From positions 496,001 to 560,000 of the forward strand of contig NZ_JAUFPR010000001.1 of assembly GCF_030409325.1 (NCBI RefSeq): a stretch of 64,000 nt of DNA. The letters are read 5' to 3'. A program made the position numbers and the translations under genes. Source of the DNA: Mucilaginibacter aquaedulcis (GTDB taxonomy: Bacteria; Bacteroidota; Bacteroidia; Sphingobacteriales; Sphingobacteriaceae). The notes beneath the pieces are model-generated. The model was not told the origin of the DNA. It did no database searches and saw nothing but the letters and a program-made list of their open reading frames with translations. This document shows, piece by piece, positions 1 to 10,375 of the stretch (within the stretch, counting starts at the first letter, position 1; each line of letters starts with the position of its first letter).

Positions 1-1
1 C

Positions 2-2572
2 TTATGCCAGGTTACGGCCGGCGTTCACAATACCGTAAACGGTTCTGATCACCAGTTTATCATATATCTCGGTAAGCTCGTTATCCTTGCTGTTATTAAG
101 GCATTGTAAGGCATAATGCTGAATGATCACCAATGGCAACACGATCTTTTCGCGTATGGCTATTGAACGGCGCTCAACCGGGTATTCTTCCATAAGCACG
201 GTACTGCCGGTTAAATCAAGCAGCATCTCACGGGTAAGTTCAAATTCGTTTTTGAGCGTTTTCCAGAAAGGCCCAAACTTTTCATCCTTTTCCAGGTAAG
301 CTGTAACCCTGAAATCAGACTTCGACATTGACATGGCGCAGTTATCCAACATAGTTTTAAAGAAACCCGATGTTCTGTACAGTTCTTTTATTTCGAGCCA
401 GTTACCATCATCCTTCATCTTTTTGAGGGAAGTTCCTACCCCGTAAAAACCAGGGATACTTTGTTTAAGCTGGCTCCATGAAGTTACAAAACTAATTGCC
501 CGCAGATCTTCCAATTTCAAAGGCGCACCGGCATTTCTTTTAGTAGGCCTGCTGCTGATGTTGATCCGCGACAATAATTTAAGCGGACTGAATTTTTCCA
601 GGTATTCCACAAATAAAGGATGCGCACGCAGATCCATGAATAATTTATAGCTTTCATTAGCCATCTCAGATATCAGGGCCTTGTGCCTGTTATCTAACAG
701 ATCGTTATGATTTGGGTGCAATGCCGATATAATACCCGCGTTGATCAGCTGCTCCATATTGAAGCGGGCCGTTTCAACCGAGCCATACTGCGAACTTACA
801 GTTTGCCCTTGTATGGTTAACTGAATGTGCTCATTGGCTATCTCATTACCCATAGAGGCATAAAAACGGTGAGTTTTGCCTCCGCCACGAGCCGGTGGGC
901 CTCCCCTACCATCAAAAAACGCCAGGCTTACGCCATATTTACGCGCTATAGCTGTTAACTCAACCTTAGCCTTGTAGATAGACCAGTTGGCCATCAGGTA
1001 ACCTCCATCTTTGGTACTGTCAGAAAAACCAAGCATAATGGTTTGCCTGTTACCACGTTTTTTCAGATGTTCGGCGTAATATGGATGGGTATAAAGCTGC
1101 TCCATGATCTCACCGGCACGGGTTAAATCGTTCACGGTTTCAAACAACGGCATAAAATCAACACTCAGGCTGTCTTTTTTCCAGCCGCTCCATAAAAACA
1201 GGTCGATAAGTTGTAATATATCAGATGCCTGCTGACAGTTGCTGATAATAAACCGCTGACAAGCCTTTTCGCCATTGCTTTGCTGAATTTCCTGCATCAG
1301 CCTGATGGTGTTCAGGGTGTCCTTGGTCATGTCATCAGCATCTTCAGGGCAGTGGAAGTCGGCTTCATTAAAGCTTATCTGCTTTAATTTTTCTTCTTCT
1401 TCCAAACCTGTATAGCCTTTAACGGTACCGGTTTTAATATTTTTCAGGCAGTAATCAAACACGCTGCGCAAAACGCGGCTATCCTGCCTTATATCAAGCG
1501 TAGCAAAATAACAGCCAAACAAACGCACCTTTTTTATCAGGTTTTCAACCGGCTCAACAAATAAGCCGCCATGATCGCTTACAATAGTTTGTTTGATGGA
1601 TTGCAATAAGCTTAACAGCTCACCCTGCAGGTTTTTAGTATCAGGGTGCTCATTGGCATTTTTATATATGATTTTCTCAAGTTTAGCCATAGCCTTTTCA
1701 ACCCCTCTGAAGGTGATACGGCGTTTAAGTACCCTGAAATCGCGGTAATAGCACCTGAATAAACGCTGCCTTAAAAAGCTGGCTACATCCTTAGTGGTTT
1801 GGGTATTTACATTAGGGTTACCGTCCCTGTCGCCACCCGGCCAAAAGCCAAGTTCAAGCACCTGGTTGGTAACGTCAACATCAAACTCATCCTCCAACGT
1901 TGATTGTATGCCCGAAACGGCATGGTAAAAAATATTCTCTAAGAACCATGACAAGCTAACGGCCTCATCAACCGGTGTAGGCGAGGTTTTATTAAAGAAA
2001 GGGGTTTTGCCCAGTTGTTGTAATAATTCATCAATGCTGTTAATATCATTAACCTTAACAGCCTCTATCAGATCGGTCATGATACCTAACACCGTGCCCG
2101 GATAAAATTGGGTTGGGTGAGCAGTAAGTACCAGTCTTAATGAGAAATCTTTCAGTTTTTCGCTGATCTTATTTCGTGTTTCATCACTGATCGCAGCTTG
2201 TTGCAGCAAGCTTTGCAGGGTGCCCGAATCATCAAATTTGCCTAACTTATTGAAAGAGGAATCTTCAATGGCATCAAACAAAACTACTTGCCTTTCAATA
2301 TACTGGATAAACCTGAACATGCGGTTTATCTGCTCCCTATGATCAATATCCGGTACGTACTTTTTGAAAAAGCTTTCAATAATATCAGTTGGAGATGCTT
2401 GCATAGCGGCACCCTTTTCGCAGTGCGAGCTAAAAAACGGCAGTAAAATACCGGTGTCTTTTACCTGGTAAAAAGGTAATGTTTGAAATAAACTGTTATA
2501 TAACTCAAACCTGGTTACAACCTCATTATTAAAAGTTGTTTCGCGCTGACTGAGTTTTAAAGTTAATGACAT
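2..2572 (-). CDS. ppc: Phosphoenolpyruvate carboxylase
   Basis: Complete 856-residue PEP carboxylase; it carboxylates PEP with bicarbonate to oxaloacetate, refilling the TCA cycle in the cytoplasm. The first active-site motif LTAHPTQ is near residue 150, GGDRDGNPNV near 246-255, the second signature LGFSDSTKDGG near 515, and the Arg/Gly-rich catalytic loop GRGGPPARGGG near 555. In the last loop the residue before GRGG is Asp (about 554), where the E. coli-type enzyme has His (FHGRGG). I think this Asp form may be usual in Bacteroidota, but cannot check. Length fits the family. The ATG at 2570-2572 precedes the conserved part by about 145 residues, which is normal. It is transcribed away from the FUSC gene across a 298-bp spacer. 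Confidence 0.97.
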   Translation of the reverse strand: MSLTLKLSQRETTFNNEVVTRFELYNSLFQTLPFYQVKDTGILLPFFSSHCEKGAAMQASPTDIIESFFKKYVPDIDHREQINRMFRFIQYIERQVVLFDAIEDSSFNKLGKFDDSGTLQSLLQQAAISDETRNKISEKLKDFSLRLVLTAHPTQFYPGTVLGIMTDLIEAVKVNDINSIDELLQQLGKTPFFNKTSPTPVDEAVSLSWFLENIFYHAVSGIQSTLEDEFDVDVTNQVLELGFWPGGDRDGNPNVNTQTTKDVASFLRQRLFRCYYRDFRVLKRRITFRGVEKAMAKLEKIIYKNANEHPDTKNLQGELLSLLQSIKQTIVSDHGGLFVEPVENLIKKVRLFGCYFATLDIRQDSRVLRSVFDYCLKNIKTGTVKGYTGLEEEEKLKQISFNEADFHCPEDADDMTKDTLNTIRLMQEIQQSNGEKACQRFIISNCQQASDILQLIDLFLWSGWKKDSLSVDFMPLFETVNDLTRAGEIMEQLYTHPYYAEHLKKRGNRQTIMLGFSDSTKDGGYLMANWSIYKAKVELTAIARKYGVSLAFFDGRGGPPARGGGKTHRFYASMGNEIANEHIQLTIQGQTVSSQYGSVETARFNMEQLINAGIISALHPNHNDLLDNRHKALISEMANESYKLFMDLRAHPLFVEYLEKFSPLKLLSRINISSRPTKRNAGAPLKLEDLRAISFVTSWSQLKQSIPGFYGVGTSLKKMKDDGNWLEIKELYRTSGFFKTMLDNCAMSMSKSDFRVTAYLEKDEKFGPFWKTLKNEFELTREMLLDLTGSTVLMEEYPVERRSIAIREKIVLPLVIIQHYALQCLNNSKDNELTEIYDKLVIRTVYGIVNAGRNLA

Positions 2573-2870
2573 AGTACAAATTAATTGGTCGTGAAAATTG
2601 ATGAATACAGGCTGATATCCATTACCGGGGTGAATTTAATTATCTAAAATTAAATTTTCGCAAAAAATGACTAATTAATAACGGTTTTATGTTATTTATA
2701 TCATATTTATTAAAATAGGCCTCAAAGATTTAATTTTTGTAAATTTACAGCTCTATTTCGGCCCCAAAAAAGCGTTTAATGAAAGAACCCAAAATTTAGT
2801 CAGGAAAAAGGAATTTTATAACTTGCCCATAATTGCTAAACCGCGATAAAACACAATTAATTTTATTTTG

Positions 2871-5018
2871 ATGAATATTAATACCAGGGAGATAAAAAGC
2901 TTTTTTTACAGCCAGTATTTTTCTGACGGCTTGCGTATGTCTATTGGGATACTGATCCCCTCCATGGTATTGATGCAATTTAACCAGTTTGAGCTGGGCC
3001 TTACCCTTTCATTAGGTTCTCTTTGTATCTGTGTTATTGATAACCCCGGCCCTGCAACACATAAACGCAACTCCATGGCGGTAGGTAACCTATGCCTTTT
3101 TTTGGTTGCGGTGATCACCGGCTTTGCAAGACTTAACATTTACACGCTGGGTTTGGAGATCACGCTGTTCTCGTTCCTGTTTTCTATGTTCACGGTTTAT
3201 GGTAACCGGGCTGCATCGGTGGGTACATCATCCCTGCTCATTATGATATTTATGATGGATAAGGCCTTACCCCCAAGCGGCGTTGTTGCTTACAGTGCTA
3301 CCATTTTGGCGGGTGGCATATGGTATATGCTTTTCAGCCTGATATTTTTCAGTATAAGGCCCTACAGGGCTGCCCAGCAAACCCTGGGTGAAAGCGTATC
3401 AGACATAGCCAAATTTTTGAGGATAAAGGCCGATTTTTATATTCCTGAAAAAGACATTGATGAAAGTTATCGCAAACTGGTATCGCAGCAAATTTATGTA
3501 AGCCAGCACCAGGACGCCGTGCGCGAGCTGCTGTTTAAAAGTCGCCTGCTGGTAAAGGAATCAACGGCGGGCAGCCGGATACTGGTACTTACTTTTGTTG
3601 ACCTGGTTGATATGTATGAGCAGATTTTAGCTACACATTATGATTATGGCTACATACGGGAGAAGTACAAAGATACAGGCATACTTCATGAGGTGGCCCG
3701 GATACTGCACCACATGGCTGATGAGGTTGACGACATTGCCTACATCGTACTTTCCAATACCCGCAAAAGGCATATCACCGATTTTAATGCAGAGCTGGAA
3801 AAGCTGAAATCAAAGATTGATGCCATTGATAAAAATGATCAGGAAACCAGCAACCTGGTGCTTAAAAAGATACTGGTTAACCTGCGTACACTGGGCGAAA
3901 GTATCAACAATATATATAACTATCACAAATCAAAAACCACCCCGAAATCAACCGAATTACGCGGCGATGTGGAGTACACCCAGTTTGTTACCCATCAGGA
4001 TTATGCGCCGCATATTTTCTTTGATAACTTCAGTTGGGGTTCTGGCGCGTTTAAACACGCATTAAGGGTATCGCTGGTTTGTTTGATAGGCTTTGTAACG
4101 GCCAAAACAGTATCATTAGGGCATCATAGCTATTGGGTGCTGCTAACTATCATCGTGATCCTGAAACCTGGTTTCAGCCTCTCCAAACAACGTAATTACC
4201 ACAGGCTCATTGGCACTATATGCGGCGGGGTTATCGGTATACTCATATTGAACTTTATTCCCGATACCACGGCTCAGTTTGTTTTCCTGATCATATTCAT
4301 GCTGGGCAGCTATAGCTTTTCGAGATTAAACTATGTGGTGAGTGTAATTTTCACCACTCCTTATGTACTTATACTGTTTAAGCTATTAGGCGTGGGCCTG
4401 CTTAATGTGGCGCAGGAACGTATAATTGACACCCTCATCGGCTCGTCTATAGCCTTTGTAGCAAGTTACGTTATATTCCCAACCTGGGAGTTTGAACTGA
4501 TTCAGGAAACCCTGCGGGATGTTATTATAGCCAACATCAACTACCTGATCACCATAGCCGAAAGCTTATCTGGCCGGATAACAGGCACTACCATGTATAA
4601 ACTTGCCCGGAAAGATGTATATGTTAAATCGGCCAATTTATCGGCCGCCTTTGAACGGATGACATCTGAACCTAAAAGCAAGCAGCGCAAGGTTAAGGAT
4701 GTACACAAATTTGTGGTGCTGAATCATATCCTGTCATCATACATTGCAAACATAGCCTCGGGCCTGATGAAACGGGATATACAGCAACCCCATTCCGAAG
4801 CGCTTAAACTGGTAAAAAAAAGTATTACCGTATTAAATGAAAGCAACAAAAAGCTTCACGGAGAAAACATTGAATTTAACATAGGCAAAGCTCCGGGAGT
4901 TTCCGACAACGAAAAAACAGAGCTATCAATAGAAGATACGCTACTGAAAGAACAGCTGGGTTTTATTAATAAGATCAGCTATGATATTGCAAAAATTACT
5001 GATAATATTTTAGAATAA
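2871..5018 (+). CDS. FUSC/YccS-like inner membrane protein
   Basis: 715-residue integral membrane protein of the fusaric-acid-resistance-like (FUSC, YccS/YhfK/AaeB) superfamily. It has two halves, each a cluster of hydrophobic helices (about residues 15-160 and 400-545) followed by a long soluble alpha-helical segment. The second cluster carries the typical pattern, with HRLIGTICGGVIG near 445 and a helix ending ASYVIFP near 540. Family members are thought to export aromatic acids or other small molecules, but the substrate here is unknown. I chose the ATG at 2871; a TTG immediately upstream could also be read. It stands alone, and a small opposite-strand gene begins its stop 21 bp beyond this one. 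Confidence 0.85.
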   Translation: MNINTREIKSFFYSQYFSDGLRMSIGILIPSMVLMQFNQFELGLTLSLGSLCICVIDNPGPATHKRNSMAVGNLCLFLVAVITGFARLNIYTLGLEITLFSFLFSMFTVYGNRAASVGTSSLLIMIFMMDKALPPSGVVAYSATILAGGIWYMLFSLIFFSIRPYRAAQQTLGESVSDIAKFLRIKADFYIPEKDIDESYRKLVSQQIYVSQHQDAVRELLFKSRLLVKESTAGSRILVLTFVDLVDMYEQILATHYDYGYIREKYKDTGILHEVARILHHMADEVDDIAYIVLSNTRKRHITDFNAELEKLKSKIDAIDKNDQETSNLVLKKILVNLRTLGESINNIYNYHKSKTTPKSTELRGDVEYTQFVTHQDYAPHIFFDNFSWGSGAFKHALRVSLVCLIGFVTAKTVSLGHHSYWVLLTIIVILKPGFSLSKQRNYHRLIGTICGGVIGILILNFIPDTTAQFVFLIIFMLGSYSFSRLNYVVSVIFTTPYVLILFKLLGVGLLNVAQERIIDTLIGSSIAFVASYVIFPTWEFELIQETLRDVIIANINYLITIAESLSGRITGTTMYKLARKDVYVKSANLSAAFERMTSEPKSKQRKVKDVHKFVVLNHILSSYIANIASGLMKRDIQQPHSEALKLVKKSITVLNESNKKLHGENIEFNIGKAPGVSDNEKTELSIEDTLLKEQLGFINKISYDIAKITDNILE

Positions 5019-5039
5019 TTCAACCTGTTGATCAACAGA

Positions 5040-5216
5040 TCAAACAGCTTTGCTCATACTGAAATTTGCGATTTTGGTACACTTAACATTTTTACAGCAC
5101 TTTTTTATACAATGCCTGGAGTTGTAACTTCTGTGCTTTTTGGCATCGCCGCTGTTTACACAAAAGGAATTAAAGAATAATCCGCCGGTAATGGCTAATA
5201 GAGTAAAAGTTTTCAT
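5040..5216 (-). CDS. Small cysteine-rich secreted peptide, hypothetical
   Basis: 58-residue open frame found by eye. It starts with ATG and reads MKTFTLLAITGGLFFNSFC, a short basic start plus a hydrophobic stretch that looks like a signal peptide. A basic segment follows with four clustered cysteines (HCIKKCCKNVKC, about residues 36-47). Cys19 could be a lipobox cysteine, but the context FNSFC is poor. It resembles no family I can name. The hairpin at 5346-5384 lies upstream, so this gene would be transcribed separately from the Sus genes. Support is the signal-like N-terminus and sensible composition only. Confidence 0.45.
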   Translation of the reverse strand: MKTFTLLAITGGLFFNSFCVNSGDAKKHRSYNSRHCIKKCCKNVKCTKIANFSMSKAV

Positions 5217-5345
5217 GGTCAGATAGTCAGGTTTATATGTATTAGTATGACGTGTGGCTACTACAAAACGTTACAGCTTTTTTGCAAAAAGTGATTTTGG
5301 CATATTTCAAATAATCACCTCATAAAAACGGCTGCTATAAGCCAT

Positions 5346-5384
5346 AAAAAAAAGTCAGTGACCTCGCGTTACTGACTTTTTTAA
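5346..5384. terminator. Bidirectional hairpin terminator
   Basis: A perfect 12-bp stem (5348-5359 with 5371-5382, AAAAAAGTCAGT and its complement) closes an 11-nt loop. The stem's own A and T tracts give a U-run on either strand. It lies between the susD end and the small Cys-rich gene. No gene is seen in 5217-5623 apart from this hairpin and the one at 5571. Confidence 0.7.
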
Positions 5385-5567
5385 TTAACTATTAACTGAC
5401 CAAATATCTTAACAAAAACTATCTGGTATTACAAACATATGATGTATATCAAAAAACAGATATGTGAAAATCACCCATAATTTTCGGTGATAAAATTGTG
5501 ACAAAGGTAAAAATCATGGATAGCGATGATAATCGGCAATTTTTCATGTATCAGAAACATGGGGCCA

Positions 5568-5600
5568 AAAAAAACAGGCTGTTCTTACGAACAGCCTGTT
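5568..5600 (-). terminator. Rho-independent terminator of susD
   Basis: A 12-bp perfect stem (AACAGGCTGTTC at 5573-5584, partner at 5589-5600) with a 4-nt loop lies 23 bp past the susD stop. On the minus strand it is followed by a run of eight T. Confidence 0.85.
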
Positions 5601-5623
5601 AAAATTAATATTGTAAAAATGAA

Positions 5624-7111
5624 TTATTTAGTAGCCCACCAAACCGGGGTAATTGACGGAACCGTTCCCGGATAGTTCAGGTTAGATACAACTTCGGTAT
5701 TAGGATATAAAAACCTTTGAGGTTTTAACCCGGGGGCCAAAGTAGATACCTTAGAAACCACCAGAAAAGTAGGGTAACCCGTTCTGCGATACTCTGTCCA
5801 GGCCTCAAATCCTTGTGTACCATTCATGGCAAAGTATTTTTGGGTGATAATGCGTTTAATTAAGGTATCTGTCACTACTCCTGTTATTTTTGCATCTTTA
5901 GCAGCAGCTATGTAATTTGCCGCATCTGTTGTTGTAAGACCGGTAGCTACAAAACTGGCATCAACCCCATTAGTAAATAAATCGTTAACATTTCCTGGTG
6001 CCAAACCACGGGCTGCTGCTTCAGCTTGTAAAAAGTAACTTTCAGAAGCCGAAATTAACTTAACAGGAGCCAGTGCTGAAGCCGATAATTGAGGGTTACC
6101 ACCTACCAATGCTGTAGGTAAAGACACCTTTTTGTTAGGATTGGAAAGGTAACCTCCTTGAGGAATATAAGCTATGGTATCACCTCTCTTGGTAGTATCT
6201 GTTGGCACCTTATCATAAAATTTACGCAATCTCGGGTCATTGTTACCCAGCATTGACCTTACGGCGGTGGCACTCGCTACAAGATTTTGCGCTTTTCCAA
6301 GTACAGGTGATGCCATTTCATTATAAAGTGGATTTTCGTTGCCGCCGGTACTATTGTAAGCAATTGCAGCATCGATAGTTAAAAAAGCGGCATTTGACTG
6401 ATATAGGGCTGCAATACCTGCCTGAGCCTTTGCCGCATCCTTACCGGATATGCGTAAATATGCCCTTAATTTCAATGTATTGGCAAATGCTATCCACTTG
6501 GTGGCATTTCCCTGAAAAATTATGTCCTGAGTGCCAATTGGGCTGGCAGTATTAGGCACCTGCAACAATGCAACACCTTTATCAATATAATTAAAAACAC
6601 TATCGTAAACCGCCTGTTGCGGATCATACTTAGGGCTCCCGCTTGTTGCACCCTGCAAAGCCTGAGTAAGGGGAACATCGCCAAAGGCATCTGTAGCTAC
6701 CTGAAAGGTATATGCTTTTAAAAGATAGGCAATACCTTTTACATCTGTACCGGCAGTGCTATTATTAATGATCAGTTGAGAGTTGATCAATGCGCTTTGG
6801 TAAATAATCCTCCACGGTACATCAAAAGAAGAATTGGTCAGCGAATACTGATCTGTAGATTTATATTGACTTGCAAAGGTACTTTGTGTCCAATATTGAG
6901 CATAGAAGCTACCTGTTACCTGAAAACTGTTACCTATCACCTGCCCTACTGCCGCTTCAACTGTGGGCAGTAATAAGTTAGGGGCGGCACTATCTGGATT
7001 ATTTGGATTTTGATTTACGTCTAAGAATTTTTTGCAGCCCGTAAAACCAACCGTGATTGTAAGGAGCAAAAGGAAACATTTCTTAGGACTAAAAATATTA
7101 TTTGTTCTCAT
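5624..7111 (-). CDS. SusD/RagB-like nutrient-binding outer membrane lipoprotein
   Basis: 495-residue surface lipoprotein that would cap the neighbouring SusC channel and bind its ligand. The N-terminus has a basic/hydrophobic signal and lipobox FTGC with acylated Cys26, then FLDVNQNPNNPDSA, typical of the SusD-like_2 branch. The rest shows the helical SusD pattern (for example a TPR-like segment around residues 120-230 and a C-terminal FEAWTEYRRTGYPTF stretch). It begins 18 bp after the susC stop, so the two form one operon. A strong terminator follows. No carbohydrase or peptidase lies nearby, so the ligand cannot be named. Confidence 0.93.
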   Translation of the reverse strand: MRTNNIFSPKKCFLLLLTITVGFTGCKKFLDVNQNPNNPDSAAPNLLLPTVEAAVGQVIGNSFQVTGSFYAQYWTQSTFASQYKSTDQYSLTNSSFDVPWRIIYQSALINSQLIINNSTAGTDVKGIAYLLKAYTFQVATDAFGDVPLTQALQGATSGSPKYDPQQAVYDSVFNYIDKGVALLQVPNTASPIGTQDIIFQGNATKWIAFANTLKLRAYLRISGKDAAKAQAGIAALYQSNAAFLTIDAAIAYNSTGGNENPLYNEMASPVLGKAQNLVASATAVRSMLGNNDPRLRKFYDKVPTDTTKRGDTIAYIPQGGYLSNPNKKVSLPTALVGGNPQLSASALAPVKLISASESYFLQAEAAARGLAPGNVNDLFTNGVDASFVATGLTTTDAANYIAAAKDAKITGVVTDTLIKRIITQKYFAMNGTQGFEAWTEYRRTGYPTFLVVSKVSTLAPGLKPQRFLYPNTEVVSNLNYPGTVPSITPVWWATK

Positions 7112-7129
7112 GTTAATTGAGTGTTTTAT

Positions 7130-10100
7130 TTAAAATGAAACCTTTACGTTAATTCCGTAATTACGTACAGATGGCTGAGCCGAAAAGTCAAAGCCCTGTG
7201 CATTTCCTGCTCCTGATGAATTGACTTCAGGATCAACAAATTTGTTCTCTTTCGAGGTCCACAGGAACAAGTTGTTTCCGTATAAACCTATGGTAAGCGC
7301 TCCAAACGGAGATCTTCCTAATTGCCTTTTAGTAAAGGTGTAAGAAAGAGCGGCCGAACGTAATTTAATATAAGTAGCATCAATAATATTAACACCTGTA
7401 TTAGTACCACTGGTATACAGATCCTGCTTATTATAGGTTACATCAGTGTTTGGAACATATGTACCGTTTTGCAGGTAAGATGAATTAGGGAAAATTGCCC
7501 CTATCCTGACACCTCCTGTTTCTGCTGATGTACCATTGAAACCAATAATATCTTTTGTTCTGGAGTAAAGTTTACCACCTTGTTTGGTGTCAAATAACAC
7601 ATTTAAAGACAATTGTTTAAACCTGAAATTACTTCCCCATGATGCCTGATAATTAGGATTGTAACTGCCAAGGTATTGCGCTTTTGCAGTGGCCAGCGGT
7701 AAACCGGTTGATGCACCAACAACAGTACGACCCTGAGCATCTTTCTGATCAGTAACCGCGTAAAATTCGCCGTATGGTTTACCAACTGCCGCAACTATGC
7801 TCATGCCATTGAAACCACCAACAACAACCTGGTCAATTCCGGGAAGCAGAGAGATAACTTTACTGTTATTTTTTGTATAGGTTGCAAAAAGCTCCCAGGT
7901 TATATCATTTGTTTTAACCACTGTACCTCTTAAGCTCGCTTCAACACCTCTGTTTTGAATTTCACCGGCATTTACAACAGCAAAGCTATAACCTGTTGAA
8001 TTTGGAACGGGTATGGCTAAAATTTGATTTTTTGATTTGTTTTTGTAGTAACTAAAGTCGGCTGATATTCTTCCATCTAAAAATCCTAACTCGGTACCAA
8101 CCTCAAAAGATGATGTTTTTTCGGGTTTTAGTGTAGCATTACCAATTAAGTTACTGGCTTGCAATGCAGCTACGTTACCAAATGGAAAGGTGGTGTTACC
8201 AAAGCTGCCATTTACAACAGTACGGGCAAAAGTATTGGCAAGCTGATAAGGTTGAGTATCATTACCAACCTGGGCCCAGCTCGATCTTAATTTACCATAA
8301 CTTATAACATTGTCAACACCTGTGCCTTTCAATAATTCAGAGAAAACAAATGATCCGCTTACACTTGGGTAAAAGAATGAGTTGTTTGCTACCGGCAAAG
8401 TAGATGACCAGTCATTTCTGGCAGTTGCTTCTAAAAAGATCAAAGATTTATACGATAGATTTAAATCGGCATATAAACCTACCAACCTTTGTTTTGTAAT
8501 ATTATCGGTAATAACATTTACCGGGCCATTACTATTAGCCAGATTATACCAGTCTGGTACTACAAGTCCATTTGATGTATTGGTAGATGTTTGGGTAGTA
8601 TTAGTTTCTCTTTGACGAATGTTATTACCGATCATAAATGATCCGTTAAAATCCTCATTAAACTTATGGGAAGCAGTGATCATCAAATCATGAACAAACT
8701 CAGTTACATTAAACTGATCAATTTCATATGAACCATTGCTTGTTTGAAGATTGCCGGTTGCGTCATAATTGCCGGTTTCTGTATCAAGCGGTGTATTTTT
8801 ATACTTAGGCGCTATAAATCTGCGTCGTTCCGAATAAGAATCTATACCAACCCTTTCAACAACATTAAGCCATGATAAAGGTTTATATCCTAAATTAACG
8901 TTTCCGGTAATACGGCTCAGGTCGTCGAGGTTTTTGTAATTCTGGATCACCCAATAAGGGTTAACCGTATACGCACCGTAATATCCATATGTGTTAGGGT
9001 GTGATACGCCATTACCATCAACATAACCACCAAAACTATTATACTTATTATTAAGATCCTTTAACTGAGTAATAGGAATATCCCTTGGCGTTTGCAAAAG
9101 GTTATTGTAAACAGAAGAGTTATTTTGTCCGCCGGCTATTTCGTTAGCGTTAGTCTTATTGTAATTAACGGAAATACCTGCTGAGAATTTGTTGCTAAAA
9201 TTAGTGTTACCATTAAACCTTACCCCGTATTTATTGAATTTATCGCTATTTCCGGGTAATATACCGTTACTGTTTACGGCATTCAGGCCTAAGAAGAATG
9301 TTGATTTATCAGTACCTCCAGAAAAGGTGAGGTTATTATCAGCTGCGTATCCGGTGGTGAAAAAATCGCGGATATTATTTTTAATAGCCGAATAAGCCTT
9401 TGTTTGCTGAACACCATCAATTTCCTGACCCCATGGCTGAACTTTGCCGGTAAACGGAGCACCCCAGCTACCATTTTCTCTCGGATCATTAAAATAATTA
9501 GCGGTACCATCATCATTTATATCGGTGTAATACCCCTGCCCATATTCATTTTGAAAATCAGGCAATTTCAATATGGAAGAAAATGTGTTTTGCGAATTAA
9601 ATGTTATGGCTGTTTTTTCCGCATTCTTATTTCCTGTTTTGGTGGTGATGATCAAGGCACCGTTAGATGCACGTGAACCATACAGAGCGGCTGCAGCCGG
9701 GCCCTTCAATACCGTAACCGAAGCAATATCATCAGGATTGATATCATTACCCCTGTTACCAAAGTCAATGCTTGATAAAGTACCGCCGCCAATAACACTT
9801 GAATTGTCAATAGGTAAACCATCAACAACAATCAGGGCTTGATTATTACCAGAAATTGATGAACCACCACGCAGTACTATACGTGAAGAACTACCGGGAG
9901 TTGATGAGGAGGAAGTAATATTTACACCTGCTACCCGGCCGGTTAACGCGCTTATTGCACTTGAGCTACCGCCCTGGGTTAATTCATCAGCCTTCACCGT
10001 TGGTGCCGAATAGCCCAGTGACCTTTTTTCCCTTACTATGGCATTGGCAGTTACAACAACTTCAGTTAATGCTTTAGCATCAGATACTAAGGAAACATCT

Positions 10101-10375
10101 ATAGTAGTTTGTGTGCCAACAGTAATTATTTGTGTGGTATAGCCTATAAAAGAAAATACAAGTTTTGAACCCGCTGGTACATTTAGCGAGTATTTACCAT
10201 TTGAATTGGTTTGCCCACCAGATGTGGTACCTTGTATCTTTACTGTTGCTCCGGGGATTGGTAAACCATCTTCCCTTGAAGTAACAGTACCGGTTATGGT
10301 TTTATTTTGTGCAAAGGCCATTGATGCCGAGCAAAAAAAACAAACCATAAAAATTCTAAGTAATTTATGCTTCAT
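7130..10375 (-). CDS. SusC/RagA-type TonB-linked outer membrane transporter
   Basis: 1,081-residue TonB-dependent channel. A signal peptide ends at about residue 22 (FAQ). A carboxypeptidase-D-like domain (about 25-110) follows, containing the GYTTQ-type repeat typical of SusC. The plug domain (about 115-240) includes VTVLKGPAAAALYGSRASNG, and a long beta-barrel ends in NYGINVKVSF with the usual C-terminal Phe. It imports a ligand captured by the SusD partner, powered by TonB/ExbBD. No FecI/FecR-type regulators adjoin it. The AraC gene upstream on the same strand is the nearest candidate regulator, 598 bp away. Confidence 0.95.
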   Translation of the reverse strand: MKHKLLRIFMVCFFCSASMAFAQNKTITGTVTSREDGLPIPGATVKIQGTTSGGQTNSNGKYSLNVPAGSKLVFSFIGYTTQIITVGTQTTIDVSLVSDAKALTEVVVTANAIVREKRSLGYSAPTVKADELTQGGSSSAISALTGRVAGVNITSSSSTPGSSSRIVLRGGSSISGNNQALIVVDGLPIDNSSVIGGGTLSSIDFGNRGNDINPDDIASVTVLKGPAAAALYGSRASNGALIITTKTGNKNAEKTAITFNSQNTFSSILKLPDFQNEYGQGYYTDINDDGTANYFNDPRENGSWGAPFTGKVQPWGQEIDGVQQTKAYSAIKNNIRDFFTTGYAADNNLTFSGGTDKSTFFLGLNAVNSNGILPGNSDKFNKYGVRFNGNTNFSNKFSAGISVNYNKTNANEIAGGQNNSSVYNNLLQTPRDIPITQLKDLNNKYNSFGGYVDGNGVSHPNTYGYYGAYTVNPYWVIQNYKNLDDLSRITGNVNLGYKPLSWLNVVERVGIDSYSERRRFIAPKYKNTPLDTETGNYDATGNLQTSNGSYEIDQFNVTEFVHDLMITASHKFNEDFNGSFMIGNNIRQRETNTTQTSTNTSNGLVVPDWYNLANSNGPVNVITDNITKQRLVGLYADLNLSYKSLIFLEATARNDWSSTLPVANNSFFYPSVSGSFVFSELLKGTGVDNVISYGKLRSSWAQVGNDTQPYQLANTFARTVVNGSFGNTTFPFGNVAALQASNLIGNATLKPEKTSSFEVGTELGFLDGRISADFSYYKNKSKNQILAIPVPNSTGYSFAVVNAGEIQNRGVEASLRGTVVKTNDITWELFATYTKNNSKVISLLPGIDQVVVGGFNGMSIVAAVGKPYGEFYAVTDQKDAQGRTVVGASTGLPLATAKAQYLGSYNPNYQASWGSNFRFKQLSLNVLFDTKQGGKLYSRTKDIIGFNGTSAETGGVRIGAIFPNSSYLQNGTYVPNTDVTYNKQDLYTSGTNTGVNIIDATYIKLRSAALSYTFTKRQLGRSPFGALTIGLYGNNLFLWTSKENKFVDPEVNSSGAGNAQGFDFSAQPSVRNYGINVKVSF

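Noticed and set aside
7603-9842. Several 60-90-codon frames within susC
   Set aside because: All lie in other frames or on the opposite strand of a clear 1,081-residue transporter gene.
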